DNA of 38,178 bases from an uncultured bacterium (lineage in GTDB: Bacteria; Patescibacteriota; Minisyncoccia; Phycocordibacterales; UBA918), in the NCBI GenBank assembly GCA_950073265.1, contig CATMPJ010000007.1:1-38178 (forward strand), written 5' to 3'. Below the pieces are notes generated by a model. It saw only the letters and a program-made list of their open reading frames with translations, did not search any database and was not told where the DNA came from. Below, piece by piece: positions 36,626 to 38,178 of the stretch (position 1 is the stretch's first letter; every line of letters begins with the position of its first letter). The translations under genes and the position numbers were made by a program.

Positions 36626-38161
36626 ATGAGAAAAATATCTGATTTAATTCGTTATTACTGGAAAAAGCCGATTGTCAAGGGTGGGATTGCTGTAGTTGCC
36701 GTCATGCTGTTTGCGCTCTTCATGCGTTACGGGCTTAATACAAATGAACCAAGCACTGCAAGTACGACTCGCGCTGTTTCAGTCACAACCGCTGCGGCAG
36801 TAGCCGGCGAACAACAACTCACGCTTATCGGTACTGTTCGTGCCTTTACAGAAGCTGACATTACATCGGAACAAGCGGGACGGGTAACCAGTGTTCGAGC
36901 CACTTTAGGAGGCACCGTGAGTGCGGGCCAAATAATCGCTACCCTGGAAAACTCTTCTGAACAAGCAGCGGTACTACAAGCACAAGGCGCCTACGAAGCA
37001 GCGGTTGCAGCAGCAGCCCAGACAAAACTTTCAGTTGATGAGTCTCAGGTTGGGGTTACATCTGCCCAAAATAGTTTGCTTTCAAGTTTACGTAGCGCCT
37101 ATGCAACGGCTAATCAGATTGTTGAAAACGATGTTGATGATTTCTTCTCTAATCCTGACTCCTCAATCCCAGGACTTAAACTAGAAGGCTATGGACAAAC
37201 TCAAGCTCTAAATAATGAGCGCGTAGCCTATAACACTCTGCTCACTAACTGGAATAACCGTACAAATCAGCTATCAACAAATTCAAATTTTGAAAGCGAA
37301 GCGAGCTATACGATAGCTCAGTTAAATAGGACTATAACCTTCGTGGACTCTTTCTTATCACTCTTTCCACGACAAGATAAGAACAAACCGTACACAGAAG
37401 CTCAGATTGAATCTTTCATTAGTACGTTCACGGCAGACAGGAATGCACTTTTATCTGCTATAGCCAGCATTGAGAATGCACAAGCAAACCTGGTCAGAGC
37501 ACAAGACTCAGTAAATCGCGCGGTCGTAACCAGTAGTGGTGGTTCAGCGTCAACCGCAGACGCACAAGTAAAGCAAGCTCTCGGTAGCTTACGTGCAGCA
37601 CAAGCCAATCTCTCAAAAACAATCTTACGAACCCCAATTAGTGGTACGGTGAACAATCTTGATATCTCTGTTGGAGACTTTGTGAGCTCATTCCAAAAAG
37701 TAGCCGTGGTGGCAAACAATTCTGCATTAGAAATAGTTACGTATGTTGGCGATAATGAGCGCGACCAACTAGTCGTTGGCGACGAAGTGAAGATTGATGG
37801 TGCTGCAACCGGAATCATTACGGTTATTGCACCAAGTGTTGACGAAGAGACAAAGAAAACCGAGGTGCGGATTGCGGTAGACAGCGACACTATAGCTAAT
37901 GGAGATACTGTTCGTATTACCAAAACTTCAGCAGAAGTAGCAGAGATTACTGATGTGTATATTCCACTGAGTGCAGTAAAGTTTGAGTCCGAGAACGGTT
38001 ATGTGATGCAGGTGATTGATGGCACATTACAACAAAAAGCGGTCATCTTGGGTCCGGTGCGCGGCTCGATGGTTCTTATTGAAGAAGGATTATCAGTGAA
38101 TGAAGAATTCGTGACTGACGTACGCGGCCTTACCCCTGGCACAGCTGTAATCATAAAGTAA
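36626..38161 (+). CDS. RND/HlyD-family efflux periplasmic adaptor (membrane fusion protein)
   Basis: N-terminal TM, biotinyl-lipoyl-like halves (ITSEQAGRVTSVRATLGGTVSAGQIIATLEN ... LRTPISGTVNNLDISVGDFV), central coiled coil; track ORF starts at 36587 but MRKISDL at 36626 is more likely. Confidence 0.88.
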   Translation: MRKISDLIRYYWKKPIVKGGIAVVAVMLFALFMRYGLNTNEPSTASTTRAVSVTTAAAVAGEQQLTLIGTVRAFTEADITSEQAGRVTSVRATLGGTVSAGQIIATLENSSEQAAVLQAQGAYEAAVAAAAQTKLSVDESQVGVTSAQNSLLSSLRSAYATANQIVENDVDDFFSNPDSSIPGLKLEGYGQTQALNNERVAYNTLLTNWNNRTNQLSTNSNFESEASYTIAQLNRTITFVDSFLSLFPRQDKNKPYTEAQIESFISTFTADRNALLSAIASIENAQANLVRAQDSVNRAVVTSSGGSASTADAQVKQALGSLRAAQANLSKTILRTPISGTVNNLDISVGDFVSSFQKVAVVANNSALEIVTYVGDNERDQLVVGDEVKIDGAATGIITVIAPSVDEETKKTEVRIAVDSDTIANGDTVRITKTSAEVAEITDVYIPLSAVKFESENGYVMQVIDGTLQQKAVILGPVRGSMVLIEEGLSVNEEFVTDVRGLTPGTAVIIK

Positions 38162-38178
38162 GATATGTGGGATTTTTT

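Noticed and set aside
37402-37923. 173-aa minus-strand ORF inside the HlyD-like gene
   Set aside because: Antisense to a well-supported adaptor protein; no recognisable motifs.
1-38178. Alternative genetic code (UGA recoding) seen in some CPR
   Set aside because: Conserved proteins end normally, at least one identified gene (22095-22883) ends in TGA, and no in-frame UGA is needed to recover full-length core genes.
1-38178. Mobile elements, prophage or tRNA-bounded islands
   Set aside because: No transposase, integrase, phage structural module, terminal repeats or tRNA genes recognised; the Baseplate_J-like domain alone does not indicate a phage.

Overview
The window looks like a chromosomal segment of a Patescibacteria/CPR (Parcubacteria-like) genome; that assignment is inferred from protein style and gene content. 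Almost all genes lie on the minus strand. Core content: the alpha operon infA-rpmJ-rpsM-rpsK-rpsD-rpoA-rplQ-rplM-rpsI, the grpE-dnaK-dnaJ operon, alaS, leuS, mnmA, mltG and ychF. Accessory content: a truncated 7TM-type histidine kinase with a Cys-rich partner, a SpeD-like/EamA/unknown operon, an actin-like ATPase next to a baseplate-J-like membrane protein, DoxX plus FNR-like reductase, an M3-like peptidase, a standalone HD hydrolase, an MGMT domain overlapping a RecB/Cas4-like nuclease, an ATP-cone/restriction-endonuclease fusion, a sigma region 4-HARE-like regulator, an SppA-like protease, and an RND/HlyD adaptor. Most notable observations: (1) an apparently undescribed ~98-nt multi-hairpin RNA candidate at 34570-34667 (minus) closed by a perfect 10-bp stem and followed by U8; (2) a Nudix domain embedded in LeuRS; (3) a recurring promoter layout with -10 boxes 5-13 nt upstream of the ATG, predicting leaderless or near-leaderless mRNAs for at least nine genes; (4) a sigma4-HARE-like regulator with a perfect palindrome overlapping its own -35; (5) a SpeD-like decarboxylase operon with no adjacent spermidine synthase. 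No tRNA, rRNA, CRISPR or transposon was recognised. All calls are by eye; no searches were run.
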